Shown here: positions 34,393-45,500 of the stretch, one piece after another | Layout of the letters: every line of letters starts with the position of its first letter | Numbering within the stretch: position 1 is the first letter of the stretch | From: Lepeophtheirus salmonis | Lineage: Eukaryota > Arthropoda > Copepoda > Siphonostomatoida > Caligidae | Direction of reading: 5' to 3' | NCBI RefSeq assembly: GCF_016086655.4 | Contig: NC_052137.2 | Location: 2,108,001-2,172,000, forward strand | DNA length: 64,000 nucleotides | Notes under the pieces: generated by a model | Database searches by the model: none | What the model was told of the DNA's origin: nothing | What the model saw: the letters and a program-made list of their open reading frames with translations, nothing else | Program-made: the position numbers and the translations under genes

Positions 34393-35390
34393 TATGGGAG
34401 GGAAGAGTTTGAATTTAGTGGCTTGGTAGTTTAGGTTTATCGCTGATTTATATGGAGATGATCGACAGAACATTCGTATAATGGATCTTTATCCACCCAT
34501 TGTTTAAACGAATCCATATCTTCTCATTTTAATTTCATTTTCATACGCTTTGATGTTCGGGGATCTCAAACCTTCAAAGTAAGATCTTTGTCTTACTCAT
34601 TGGCTCTCATCTCCTTTAACAGGCGGATCATTCATTGTGGAGATACATTTTAACATAAATTCCCGATATAGTGACTTCCAATCTCGTAGATCATTTACTT
34701 CAAAAATACATCAGTCCTTCCAGGTTTTTTATGGAATCCTCTTATACTGATAAATTTCTATATAGACTTAGAGCAAGAATTATCAAATAATAGAGCCGAT
34801 AAGGAACCCAGGGAGTTTTCTTACTCTATTCAAAGCTACTTCATTAAAAATCATGAATATATAAATAATAAATTCACTTCAATTTTTTTTCTACTCTTTT
34901 GAAGTAGCCCTGATTTGTCATTGATAAACATAACAAACAAAATACCCATCTCTAATACAATAATAAGTGTTATCAATTTCATTTAGATGGCGGAGCGTTT
35001 CATGTAAATATAAGTCATATTAGAGGAAAGAGTTTGAATTGAATTACTCGGTAGTTCTAGTTTATCCCTGATGTAGATGGATTTTTTCTTCGGTAAATTA
35101 GAATATACGTATTTGCATCCACTCATTGTTCTAATAAATTAACTACCTTAAATTGTATATTCTAAACACTCGCTTACATTGAATTTGATGTACAGAGTTT
35201 GGAGGAAGATATCATGACTCAATCTTTGGATATCATCTTCTTTAATGGAAGCATCATTCATTTTTTTTATGAAGATACAAATTAACATCAAGGATCCTGA
35301 TAAGGACTTCTAACCTGTCTCAAGAATTAATACATCAGTCACTCCAATATACAATTTGAACAACAGTTATTTAAATCAATGACACAGTCC
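34393..35390 (+). repeat. Diverged tandem duplication, unit about 630 bp
   Basis: GGAAGAGTTTGAATT--GT-GCTTGGTAGTT--GTTTATC-CTGAT at 34398 reappears at 35027. Later words match in the same order: CATTCA-T...GA-GATACA--TTAACAT, TGACTTC-AA-CT and ATACATCAGTC. Both copies are non-coding as far as can be seen. Confidence 0.6.
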
Positions 35391-35399
35391 GCTAGGACA

Positions 35400-36005
35400 A
35401 AAGCTTGCTGTGTTTGAATAATAGCTTAATTTTCACTTGATATCCTAGCAGATGTAGTGGCTTTAGAAGCGTATCTTTGTTGTTTCCGTCCAGGAATGGA
35501 GATATATTTTTGGAAGATTTACTATGAACAGTAACAGGCACCAAATAACGTTATTGAAGTTTGTTCCTCAATCCCCTATGGCTGTATCTTGTATTTTCGA
35601 AATCCCTTCATTTGTTAATACTCTCACAGACAAATCACTATGCAGAAAAAAGAGTGAACAAATCCTTGAATAATCAGAAGGTACTTCGTCGTCTAAGAAT
35701 AACTCTTAGGCAGGAACTTTTGGAATATTCGCCCTGGAGGGAAGAATGAAGTGATCTGGAGATATTCGTGGAATCAGTTTCATAACCAAAATATAGCCTC
35801 TTTAAAGACTGTATTTTTTTCTTTTTTCTAGAAAAGAAGTCTTCCGTCTTCCATTCACTTAGAATTCAGGGGTATTTAAGAATATAATTTAAATACTCGC
35901 TTTTTATGGGGGTAATTTAAATATTTGAGCAATTTGTTTTCAACGTCATCAATAAACAAACACATTTATGGCATAATGTATGCGTAGGGAACATAGAGAT
36001 CAAAA
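35400..36005. other. Spacer without recognisable gene
   Basis: The plus frame at 35561-35749 has no motif. Confidence 0.3.
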
Positions 36006-36009
36006 ATGG

Positions 36010-36800
36010 GAACAGGTGACCTACCTCAACAAATTACCCTCCGGCCTTTCCCCCCGTCCAACTACCCCTCGTCCTTTAACCCCCGACCAACTACCCCCTT
36101 GACCCTTTATCCCCCCCATCCTTTTCTATTTTTATTATTGATAAGTACAATTAGTAAATGATAGAGGGCCAAATTAATAAATGAATGTTATGGCTGTTTG
36201 AAGCGGTTTTTGAGTAGTGCAGTAGTAATAATTTTAGTAGGTTATTTATAGGATGAATTTAGGGATTGATTATATTGAACGAGGATACACATGATGTTAT
36301 AATAAATGTCTGTTAAGGATTTTGGGATAACTCCTTAAATACGGTGAAATAGAGTCATTCATATCCAAAATAAATAGGCTAGTTAAATCTAATTTTTAAT
36401 ATATGTGTTTCAACATCACAAAAATCAAATAGAATCATCCAAAATCTTCTCAACTAATATCAACGGCATATTTGTAATGGAAAGATTCAAAATGTTGACT
36501 TAGATGCATGAAATTATTATATCGTATTTGATGAGATGTATTAATTAATAATAATACGTATCACTAATATTTACATTATTAAGTTAAATCAAGGTCTCCT
36601 TGGTGAAATTAAGAATTACGTTTGTATGGCTGTTAAAAGGTTGAATATTTGTTCGTATAGTTGCTATTCATTGTAATAGGGGGTGAAATGCTGGGGGTAG
36701 ATGACTTAGAGGTGAAAGGCTTTGGGGGGAAAAAGATGTAATTGTTCGGGGGTTAAAGGACAGGGGTAATTGGTGGGGGTGGGGGTGAAAAACCTACAAC
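36010..36800. repeat. Unit bracketed by inverted C-rich / G-rich arrays
   Basis: The left array (36030-36120) has units like CCAACTACCCC-TCGTCCTTTAACCCCCGA. The right array (36675-36790) is its inverse, with GGGGGTTAAAGGACAGGGGTAATTGGTGGGGGTGGGGG-type sequence. The 550 bp between are AT-rich and non-coding. The arrays are the most GC-rich part of this region. The G-strand has several runs of four or more G and could form quadruplexes. Confidence 0.7.
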
Positions 36801-36809
36801 CATAAAAAA

Positions 36810-37620
36810 TATAGTGTGCTTACTTGCTGAAAAATTGAAGGGAGAGACAGCTGATGAATACAAACAACATAAGGATCAAAACATTCAAATATTATATACT
36901 AAATAGCCGTTTCGTCTTACTTAATAATGTGATTTTAGGGGCCTAATGGATAATGAGGGTACTCAACTTACTTCAAATTATTCTTTTATCAAAATGACAA
37001 GTATAAATATAAAATCTGTAAAATGTGAAATAGTTCAGTACTAATGTTATAATAAGTCATTAACCTCAATTTTCAATCTTAGAAAGGAGGATCATAATTC
37101 ATCTCTAAAAGGAATATCTACGATTGGTATTTAAATTCGCCTTGAATCGCATGAAGCCTATAAGAACACAATGAAGAACATTTTCATAATGGATTTTTTC
37201 TTATAAATTCCTAATATTCTCGTTTTTTTCTAGTACATACTAATTTTAATAAAATATGTTTTAGAATATTTAAAATAAATAAACATCTATTCAATGAAGT
37301 ATAATTTATTCTAAAAAATATTACATACTAATAAGATTAAGTTTTTCAACATATTAGTGATGTTTTTCAAATTATTGATTCTTAAACTGTATAAAATTCG
37401 TGAGGACACTACGAATCTTAGTTCCTTTTACAGTCTCAGTTTCTAGCTTTCCCAAGTGATACAGTTTTATACTTGCATAACACCGAGAAATGGCTTTTAT
37501 AAGGGAAAATACATGATTAGATTCTGGAGATGAATCAAATATATGATCACTAAGGCATGAAAATACCTAATTTTTACGAAAATCAATATTTATCAAAACT
37601 ACAATGATAATTTTAAAAGT
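36810..37620. other. AT-rich spacer
   Basis: Nothing recognisable. Confidence 0.35.
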
Positions 37621-37629
37621 CAGGCTGGA

Positions 37630-38245
37630 ATCTCTCGGCAAATCCCGTTTTTAGAATTTAACAGTCTTTCAAACATCTTTCCAGTTTCTAGACAAACTTC
37701 AATTACATCCTTAGAAGGATAGGTTAGTGCTGTTTGTTGCGATCATCCCCAATTTTTTGTTTTATCAAGGCATAATCGACCCTGAATTCGTTGTCAAGAC
37801 ACCAGAAAGATCCAATGCATTTTTCACAAAAGATTGTTTATTCCAATTTTTTCAGTACGAATCTGGCAATGTAAGGGATGCCCACTCTTTGATAGTCCAA
37901 AATGGCTAAGCAAGAATTAGGATGAAGCATGTGTAGTTGCTTTAGTCATAGTCGATCTGCAAGGGGGCTTTATCAATTAAGCCATTTTACGAATAAATTC
38001 CATATGGTTGCTATCCATATTTATCTGGCATCTTCCTTTGTTTCGCTGGGAAAATGGAAAGGTGGTGTTATCTTGACTAAAGCAATTTCTTCTCGTTCCT
38101 GCTTTAATCTCATGTTGGATATTCAATCTTTTATAAGCGTAGGAAAACTGTCTGACCCAAGGATTATTATTATGCCCGTTGGCTGAGCGAATTGCAGGGG
38201 AAAAAAGTTCCAAGTGATCTTGACTGAATTATGTATATTTTAGAT
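37630..38245 (-). pseudogene. P-element/THAP9-like transposase C-terminal remnant
   Basis: On the minus strand FSQDHLELFSPAIRSANGHN is followed by NNPWVRQFSYAYKRLNIQHE (ORF 37977-38213). QDHLELFF..IR..GG.NNNP...QF..A.K.LL is the hallmark end of the P-element/THAP9 catalytic domain, with its last acidic residue. Further on, other frames give PYIARFVLKKLE, CEKC, then DVIEVCLETGKMFERLLNSK. This matches the YIAG.V...L / C..C / ...C.E....F order of the family's tail. Several frameshifts. There is no THAP or catalytic N-terminal half upstream. Confidence 0.7.
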
Positions 38246-38249
38246 AATT

Positions 38250-39085
38250 TGTTATAAAAATATTTGATCCTCGTGATTCTAGAGAGTAAGCACTCTAAAC
38301 TTTATACATTTATGGTGGGGAAATGAAGGGATTTTTAATGGTAGCCCTACGGTTGTGTCTTGCACAACTAAAGTCAATGATGGTGTTCTTCCGGGTCTCC
38401 TTCATTGTAAATACTGGTTTTGAATTAAAATTTGAGCAACTAACTTAAAGCTAAGGGTCAACTTTTCACTTTAAATTTAAATTACAGAGTTAAATGCTTT
38501 CCTTATTATTCAGGATGTAATTAAAGGTGCTCCGGGTTTCCGTTTGAAAATGACCAACAAAGGAAATAGGGCACTTACAAACTGTTTTTCTTAGTTAATC
38601 GCTAAACTGTATTTTTATCTACAAATTACCATAACCTTAATGTAAATATGAGACTGCTCCTCTAACAATTTTTAAAGGAGACAAATAATTTCCTGTATAT
38701 CACTTCAAGACTTGGACAATTAATAGCAAGCTGCAAAGAAAAATATTCCAAACAATGTATTTCGTATTTTTGAGAGGGAGGGACTTCAAACACCATTGAA
38801 GTATTTTCTCTTTTATTTGATGACAATCAACTTTTTTTACGTATTTTGTGTACAAATAATTTTATGCTACAATACCTTTCCTTTCTTCCTTCAATAGTTT
38901 AGGGAGTGGGCTTTAAGAAAGTGAGAAAATATACTCATATGATTGCAAGTAAGAAGAAAAATCCTTAGGAAAATAACGATAAAGAAGGAAGTTTCAGAAA
39001 ATAAAAAAGATAAACTATTTGTCAAATAAAAAACTAAGATATTACTACTATTGTCGAAACACCGATTTGGATCTATATTTTGGCC
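38250..39085. other. AT-rich spacer
   Basis: It contains at 38440-38545 the partner of the repeat at 30412-30512. No gene. Confidence 0.4.
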
Positions 39086-39089
39086 CAGA

Positions 39090-40185
39090 CCGCCATTTTA
39101 GAATATCAATCAAATTTAATCGCATTCAAATCGTGGAATGATTATTTTTTGGTTTACATCTATGTATAATTTTTTTCTGTCTCAATCTAAGCCTAGAACG
39201 ATTTCTTTCCTTAACAATTGATGGATCGATTTCTTTTGTTATCAATCGATGGACCGATTTTCTTCCTACTCCTAATTATTAAGTTGTGTAAATATGATTT
39301 ACGCAATACATTTAACTTGATACAACGCCATCGTAGGTACTTCTTTATAATTTTGAAGTACAAATGACGTCATCAACAATTCATTTAGACCAAGTTTTCA
39401 ATGGTATTTTTTTCTATCGTAATTTTTGGAGCAATTTTATTTTGTCTCTTAAGCGATGGAATGATTTTTTTCGATCTGAATATATTGACATATGTTTTTC
39501 TGTCTCAATCTATGGAACCATTTTTTTCGATCTTAATTTAAGGTCTGATTTGTTTCTATCTTAATCTTTCGTCCAATTATTTTCTGCCTCAATCAATGGA
39601 CCAATTTTACTGCTCTCAATAAATATACCAATTTTATTCTTTTTCAATCTATCGAATGGTTTTTTTCGATCTCAATAAATAGACAGAGGGTTTTTTTTTG
39701 TCTGCATTTAAGGACCAAATTTTTTCTGTGTACATATATAGACTAATTTGATTCGGTCTCAATCTATAGAATGATTTTTTTATCTCCATATATTGACAAA
39801 GTTTTTTTGTATTAATCTATGGACCAATTTTTTTCGGTTACAATTTAAGGTCCGATTTGTTTCTGTTTCAATCTTTGGGCCAATTTTTTGTGCCTCAATC
39901 TATGGACTGACTTAATTCTTGCTCAATATATGGAATGATTTTTTTTCGATCTTAATATATAGACAGAGGTTTTTTGTCTCAATTTATGGACCCATTTTTT
40001 CGGTTTCTATATGTAGACCCATTCCGTTTGGTCTATATATATATATATACGAATTTTTAAGGTCTCAATTGATTGAGCGTTTTTGTTTGATCTCAATACA
40101 CAGACTGATTTTTTCTCAGTCTCAATTTATTCACCAATTTTATAAATTCTCAATCGATAGACCGGTTTTCCCCCACTCCAGATTT
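39090..40185 (+). repeat. Degenerate minisatellite, about 35-40-bp monomer
   Basis: Variants of TCTCAATCTATGGACCGATTTTTTTC recur about 25 times across 1.1 kb. A longer block repeats within the array: GAATGATTTTTTTCGATCT--ATATATTGACA--GTTTTT at about 39451, 39767 and 39934, each followed by similar GACC-ATTTTT monomers, so a higher-order unit of roughly 0.3 kb is present. Open frames here are translated repeat, not genes. Confidence 0.8.
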
Positions 40186-40239
40186 ATTAGTTTTATAAAC
40201 ATTATTGATGCGACACTTTTAACTTCATTTGACATATTG

Positions 40240-40435
40240 TAAGGCGATATTCACAATTACACAACATAACTCACGTCCTTAAGAGTTCATCTATAGAATT
40301 GATCTAGAACGAATTATAAATCTGACCGAATTAGAGCGAATTTTTCTTTCTAAAAGGACAAATTAGTTTGGTCCATTAATAATTATAACTGTTTCAGACC
40401 GGTCTTGGATTTTTAGATGGCAAGCCAGCACTAAT
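40240..40435. mobile_element. hAT-like relic, right end
   Basis: It ends AGACCGGTCTTGGATTTTTAGATGGCAAGCCAGCACTAA. Reversed, this reads TTAGTGCTGG..., like the elements at 8846 and 62853. The left end is not visible next to the minisatellite. Confidence 0.4.
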
Positions 40436-41006
40436 TTTTATAGATATAGAACAAAAGAGAAAGAGAGAAATATATATAAAAACTCCATTTTTCTTTCCTA
40501 TCCTCCATTGACAAAGACATTTATACACAGTGATGAAAATTGAGTCTATTTGGGACATGTTAAAAAACAAAACCGAAAATCAACATGGTAACCATGACAA
40601 TTTGAGGAATGTTTTGAAAGAAGTATAGATGTCATGACAAATTATATAATGATGGCCTCATCAGGGGAGCTTGCATTCAATTTTAACAATAAAATTTAAA
40701 TGGTTTATAACAAAATTATGAGATTTACAATTTCTTATACAAAATAAATCTTTTTTATTTTTGAAAAGTGGGCCAAAGGGTTCCGGTGCCACCATTTCAT
40801 TTTTCGTTTTGTTCTTAGGATTTTTCAACTCTAAGGATAACAATCTTAAATCACGCAACATTTCAAAATAGGTTCTCTTCACAAAACCTCTTTCCCTTTC
40901 TATATTCACATATTGTTAAATTTGATTGACGTTTTTAGAGCAATATTTGACTTATTTCTTTCCCCTTCATCCTGTTATTTTTCAAATAGTTAGTTTTCTT
41001 GCATTA

Positions 41007-41824
41007 CCGAGTGGTCCATTAAAATCTGAACAGTTTGAATTTTAAACTTCAACAATATATAATTTATTAATTAACAATAGAATTTCAATAAAACTAATAT
41101 TATAAATAGATATGTGTATCAGCTCTCTTACACATTAATCTAGTCCCTCTTAGCGGCAATGAGGGTTTTTGGGTTGCGGTGCAGATGTAGTCCTCTGTCA
41201 TGGCGTGTCAGTTCTGGCTGACAGGGGCTTTGAGGGCCTCGGTGTTTGGATGACGGACACTACAGTCCTTCCCGACGACATGTACCCCAACGGTATAGTC
41301 AAGGGATCTTGGCATCAGGCCTGTAGGGGTGGGGCAAAAGTGTCAAAAAAGGGTTCAAAAGAACTTAAAACACTCATTCAAAAGAGTATTGCAAAGGAGG
41401 AGACGGGTTTATCTCCATCCTCATTAGGCTCTTTGAACTCATTTTTTGATAGCTCTCTCGACAGTCTGGTTTGAAATCCCAAGATCTCATGTGTGGACCC
41501 GCATGGACTTGAAGGGATAGACCTGGGCTGTTTTCTTTAACTTCTTTGGGTTCCAGTTTGGCTTTTTAGACAGAGTTCTTCTCTCTCTCCAACATTTCGA
41601 ACTTGCTGACGACCCAGACAGTGGTTCTGGAGATGCCAAACTGCATGGAGTGCGCGAATAGAAATTCGCAAATAACGTTCAAGTGTCATTTTGTTGCTCA
41701 AGTTTGTTTTGTTTTGTAAAATATTGTTTATACTTTAATATATCGAAATATGAATTAATTTCAATCTCTAAACCTTCATTAATTATTGAATTTGTAGGTG
41801 TTCAGATTTCAATGTACTACCCAG
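41007..41824 (-). mobile_element. 818-bp internally deleted Tc1/mariner element, copy 3 of shared-deletion family
   Basis: Complete element: TA at 41005-41006 and 41825-41826. The inverted ends are CCGAGTGGTCCATTAAAATCTGAACA (41007-41032) and the inverse at 41799-41824 (CTGGGTAGTACATTGAAATCTGAACA). On the minus strand the N-terminal half lies at about 41510-41680, and the C-terminus (ending near 41143) follows without the first two catalytic acids. It matches the copies at 15360, 21120 and 57949 across the join. TA flanks and an intact terminus indicate real transposition as a deletion derivative. Confidence 0.85.
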
Positions 41825-41829
41825 TAAAG

Positions 41830-42390
41830 TAAATTAATCTCTGGAATGGCTCGCGTTTCTCCTCTTTTTTATTCTATCGGATTAATATTATTATTATGAT
41901 TGAATAGTGATAATTTGACTGATTTATTTTTAAAAATATGATATATATTTAGTAAATCCATTCATATATATATATATATAATTTTTTTATATTTATTATA
42001 ATTATTTTTTTTCAACATTTGGCTTAGAAATAACATCAATTCCATAACATTTTCTTTTTAACACATTCAAACAGATTGTAAGCTAAATTTCTCATTGTTT
42101 TTTTATATTACAAATATTATTTTCCATATTACAAAATATGTTGATGGTCTTTTGAATATTCTATAATTTTCCCTTCTTCTCACTTCAAGATGACAAAAAA
42201 AAAAAAAAAAATAATATTAAAAAAATAGTCAAAATTCGTGAACACTGATCATTTGTTTTGTTTTTTTGGTATTATCTTCTTGTTCGAATGTTCTGAATGA
42301 TTGCAAGGCATCATCATATTAAAAAAAAATATTACAAGTGTTGTGGTTGAAGTAGTAGTAGTTATAGTAAAAAATATCAACAGCTGAAAA
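41830..42390. other. 3' flank of the paladin-like gene
   Basis: AT-rich with a (TA)n run near 41960-41985. On the minus strand a possible AATAAA lies at 41992-41997, about 400 bp past the stop codon. No other gene is visible. Confidence 0.35.
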
Positions 42391-42396
42391 GGTCAC

Positions 42397-42566
42397 TTAA
42401 AGGGACTTTCCTTGACCCCAGGTGCATTGACCCAAGATTTCGTACAAATCCAATGTCATGGTCTTGTTAGCAATGAGGGCCTCGATATCCTTTTTCAATT
42501 CTTCGGGTAAGATTCTCATTAGAGTCTTGGAAGCAAATCTGTACTTGGCACGCTTCTTGTGATCAC
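42397..42566 (-). CDS. Paladin-like gene, exon 6 (residues 463-518, stop)
   Basis: The acceptor is CTTTTCAG|GTGATC, and the stop TAA is at 42397-42399. It encodes a basic, helical C-terminus (KRAKYRFASKTLMRILPEEL) ending WGQGKSL. It is separated from exon 5 by a 5.3-kb intron. Confidence 0.85.
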
Positions 42567-45500
42567 CTGAAAAGAAAAGTAAAAGATTTAGTAATTAAAA
42601 AAAAAAGAGATATATATTTTAGCAAGGAAAGTATTTTTTAATTCTTATTAAATAATTTGATATCACGATTCATGTTTATATGTGTAATGAAAAATCCAAG
42701 TAATTACATTTTCCACCTCTATGGATTTGCTTCAAGCCATTAAACAATGTTCCCTCCCTCTCTCCAAATCTCCTTCTCAATCCCTATGTGTGTTTGGAGT
42801 GGGTCGTAAATTTGTTTTTGTTTTTTTTTCCTTCTCGAAATGTTGGGGGACATATTTAAAAAATGTTTTTTTTTTGTTAAAAATAAAGGAATACGGATGT
42901 TTGAGCTTGATAATGAGATATACCCAATGTTAATTGTGAAATCAAACAACCTCAAGAATAAATCATGTTGATTAAAATGTATAACTTTGTATAAGTATTT
43001 TTACTTTCAAAAATGTTTTTCATAAAAAAATGATTTTATGTTATACATAAAGGAAACAGAGTGTACTACGCTATACGTTCTACAACAATGCAGAGCAGTG
43101 AAAATGTGCGCATTTTTAAGGCTGTGAGGATAAAGCTGTGTAAGGATCCTTCCAAGCCAAATCAATCACACAAAACCAGCACCATTTTCCTATTTTTTTT
43201 TCAAATTTGGAACATATTAACATTAGTTAAAAACTTAAAATCCAAAAATTCAGCTTTTTTATCTTCTGAATCAGGATTTAGAGGCTTCTACGCTACGTAC
43301 CCTATTTTTAAATCGCTGTATTTTGAATGCTTTTAAAGGTATTGCCTATTTTAAAAACCATTTAATAGATAATTGTTTTATTCTTTTGTTATATTTTATT
43401 TTATAAGCAAACAAAATGAGCTTTTACGCATAACGTCACAAGGACAATATTTTGTACTTAAAAAAAAAAAAATCAAAGATGTCCATTTTCAATTTCGCTC
43501 AAATTTTTATATGTTGATTTGTAATATATCATAAATATATAGAAAAAGTTTCTAGAGATGCATTCGATCCCACTTAAATACTACAGATGAAAATCTGTGC
43601 GTAGGTAAAGGAAAATTCTGTATATTTAAGTTATTATATCCTATTTGTAACTTGTAATATCGTATCATTAAACGATATAAAATTTACGCATTTTCACTTC
43701 TTCAAATGTTGTATAACTTTTTTATTAGAAAAAGAAAAATGAGTCCATTCGGCATGTAATAATTAGCTCCTCCTTTAAACTTGCACAAGCTGTAACTTGT
43801 ATAAGCAAATATTTTGATTCAAAGTCATAAAAATTATCAGATAGGCATATCATATAATATCTACTTTGTGAAGTATCGATATCGTATATCAAGAATCGTT
43901 CTATACCACATATTATATCATGGTACAGTACACATATTATGAGAGCCTTGTAGGTAAGAAGACTATTTTTGTCAGAAGATGATAAAATTTAGAAACTTTG
44001 AAGGCAATGCGGACAACCTCTAAGCATGGATGACTTGAAACTTTTATTTCTTTATTATATAGAACCTTTTTTGGCTAAAAAAAAACAAAAAAAAAAAACA
44101 AATTTAAGAATCACTTTAATTTACGTACATTTCACATATATGATATGTCAACATAACAGCTGACTAGGATGAAAACAAAGAAATTGAGTAAATATGGTTT
44201 TTCCTTTTCTGGCGATTTTACTTCATAACAAAGGATCATATGATTTCTTACAGCCCATTATGCACCCTTATATCCGGTAAATATTGTTTATTTGGTATAC
44301 GTTTGTTATAGGGTAGGCTCTGAGCTCCTTCACGATGTTCCTCGTTTAAAACACTTAAGTACTTAGAAGTCACGTTTAAAAGCAAAACAAAAAAAACCAG
44401 TCAATTTCTAAGTTTAACATTGTATATTGAATTTTGATCAATCGTAACAAGTGACAAACTTTGATTTCAACTCAATAAATCAAAAAAATCTAGTTTTCTG
44501 ATTAATTTTCACGATATAATTACAGCTTGCATTTATTTTGCAACCCTAAAGTATATAAGTCTGTACTTCAAAACAGAAGTTTTAATCTTATGGAGAACTT
44601 TGACAATTATGAGATTTTATTAAATATTAATTGTATTTAAATTCTCCGAAATGTTTAATACATTATTGAAAGAAAGGAGAAATTTTTTTATGTACATAAA
44701 GTTTTTCCATCATCAAAGACACTATAATTTACGAGCCTCCTTCATTATTATGTATACGAAAAACTTTTTGAATGAAATATTTGGATAGGTAAGCTCTGGG
44801 TATATTTATATATGTATACATAAAAAGCCTTCATCTCTTTCCCCTCAAAGAACGAAAAAAAGAAGAAAAAGTTTTGTTAAAAAATATACATATTTAAGAA
44901 ACAACTTGGTTAAATTATGAGTTATGACGATCCTCAGAAAAAAAAAAAAAAAAAAAAAAAAAATAGCAGAGTAAATTAAGTGTAAAAACTTCGAATTATG
45001 TAAATTTTTTATTCTATTTACAAGGGCTAGATATGTATTTAATAACTGGGACCATAGAGGTGACAAGATGGGCGAATGATTGAGCAAAGTTTTCAGCTGA
45101 CAAAAGGGGTATAATATAACGTCACATTTCTTTGTTTTTCTCCCATTTATAAATATCGGCAATTCCAAATGTGGAAATGATATTCAACTCTGATGGTGTA
45201 ATAAAACATAGACCAATCTACTTATTTCCTTTAGGTCATGTTAAAATTATAATACACCCATCATTTCAGCTATAAAATCATATATAGTAATACTTAGACA
45301 TACAAGTTTAACTCATTCCTGAGCTCGCAAGTAAAATCAATTTTTCCCGAAAGAAGTAACTAAAAATATATATTGAGCTGAAAGTGAATCCCTTGACAAG
45401 TCTGGTTGAGCTCGTATTTTAATAAAAAGTATTATGTTGGGCCACTTGTATCTCAAGATATTACTCTATCCTTGCTCTACCCTTTGACATAGCTGACTTT

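Noticed and set aside
39364..40242. Plus-strand frames of 66 and 107 codons
   Set aside because: Translation of the minisatellite; repeats of ISF/FFDL-like words reflect the tandem DNA repeat.
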